From Tubulanus polymorphus (lineage: Eukaryota > Nemertea > Palaeonemertea > Tubulaniformes > Tubulanidae), in contig NC_134030.1 in assembly GCF_964204645.1 (NCBI RefSeq), positions 3,201,855-3,265,854 of the forward strand: a stretch of 64,000 nt of DNA, written 5' to 3'. The notes under the pieces were generated by a model. The model was not told where the DNA came from and ran no database searches. It saw only the letters and a program-made list of their open reading frames with translations. This document shows, in pieces, positions 63,501 to 64,000 of this stretch. How positions within the stretch are numbered: position 1 is the stretch's first letter; every line of letters begins with the position of its first letter. The position numbers were made by a program, and so were the translations under genes.

Positions 63501-64000
63501 CCAGCCGGTCCAGGTGCTCCGGGTGCACCGTCTTTACCTGGGGAACCTGATGAGCCCGAATCACCGGAGGGACCTTTGGGTCCTGGAAGTCCGACTCCAC
63601 CTGGTAATCCTGGCGTACCTCTCTCACCAGGTGAACCTTGTTCTCCTCTCTGACCTTGCGTTCCGGGTTGACCTTCTTTACCCTAGTAATGAAACCAAAT
63701 TTTTGATTGAAATCATTCCAGATTACTTGTTGGGTAAAATCATTCTTATAATAGTCCATGTAAACATACTTGGGAGCCGCTTGAACCGCGAGGACCTCTT
63801 GGTCCACTAGGACCCTGTGAACCTCGTGAACCACTGTTTCCTTTAACACCTTTAACTCCTGGTGAACCTGGGCGTCCAGCTTGACCCGGTGGACCGGGGT
63901 GTCCTGCAGTTCCGGGTGGACCACGTTTACCATCTTTACCAGGTGCACCAGACTCTCCGGGTGCTCCTTGAGAACCGTCTTCACCTTTAGCAGCTTGTAA
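60514..64000 (-). CDS. Fibrillar collagen alpha chain, C-terminal part (5' part off window)
   Basis: Exons read on the minus strand: 63770-64000 (partial), 63413-63682, 63217-63324, 63027-63134, 62793-62954, 62621-62674, 62402-62509, 62270-62323, 61785-62181, 61586-61689, 61415-61495, 61098-61319, 60514-60660. The triple-helix exons are 54, 108, 162 and 270 nt long and begin with a Gly codon, the classic 54-bp-derived pattern of fibrillar collagen genes. Unbroken Gly-X-Y ends in [17 protein letters not shown]. After a linker comes the COLFI propeptide: [72 protein letters not shown], and the end EVCFS. It forms extracellular fibrils after trimerisation through this propeptide. Cysteines 2 and 3 of the propeptide are missing. 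Near 63992, at the window edge, an Ala stands where Gly is expected, possibly an exon boundary. Confidence 0.95.

Overview
The window is nuclear DNA of an animal. Genes are split by many GT-AG introns, the families are metazoan (Toll-like receptor, ionotropic glutamate receptor, coatomer alpha, leishmanolysin-like peptidase, DEG/ENaC channel, fibrillar collagen), and the spacers are AT-rich and full of short palindromic transposon relics and tandem repeats. Gene content and style fit a lophotrochozoan invertebrate (mollusc, annelid, nemertean or brachiopod). I cannot name the species. All gene models were built by hand from reading frames, splice sites and remembered family features. Exon phases were checked and close in every model.

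Layout. (1) 1-2630, minus: Toll-like receptor, nearly complete, its C-terminus off the window. (2) 3145-6966, minus: small ionotropic glutamate receptor of 480 residues with no amino-terminal domain and an eroded third membrane segment. (3) 7000-19650: about 12 kb without a convincing gene, made of a tRNA-like satellite, nearly perfect palindromes, a 416-bp foldback element and several tandem repeats. (4) 19655-34321, minus: complete coatomer subunit alpha (COPA), 1226 residues, 25 exons per transcript, with two alternative copies of exon 6. (5) 34871-42489, plus: complete leishmanolysin-like metallopeptidase, 662 residues, 17 exons, head to head with COPA. (6) 42490-47822: spacer with two terminal-inverted-repeat elements. 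(7) 47823-55365, plus: DEG/ENaC sodium channel, 642 residues, 12 exons, with a Thr/Ser/Pro insertion in its ectodomain. (8) 56178-58390, minus: secreted, all-helical 294-residue protein of unknown role, with a TATA box and a non-coding first exon. (9) 60514-64000, minus: 3' half of a fibrillar collagen gene, ending in a COLFI propeptide.

The genes do not form a pathway; this is an ordinary mixed metazoan neighbourhood. The most interesting single observation is the duplicated COPA exon 6 (30747-30856 and 31526-31635). Both copies are 110 nt, both keep a complete WD40 repeat, and the phase is such that using both or neither breaks the frame, so they must be mutually exclusive. Further unusual points are the glutamate receptor with a lost M3 signature, the channel with a glycosylatable stalk and a lost His-Gly motif, the collagen propeptide without its two inter-chain cysteines, the tRNA-like satellite, and repeated hammerhead-like motifs.
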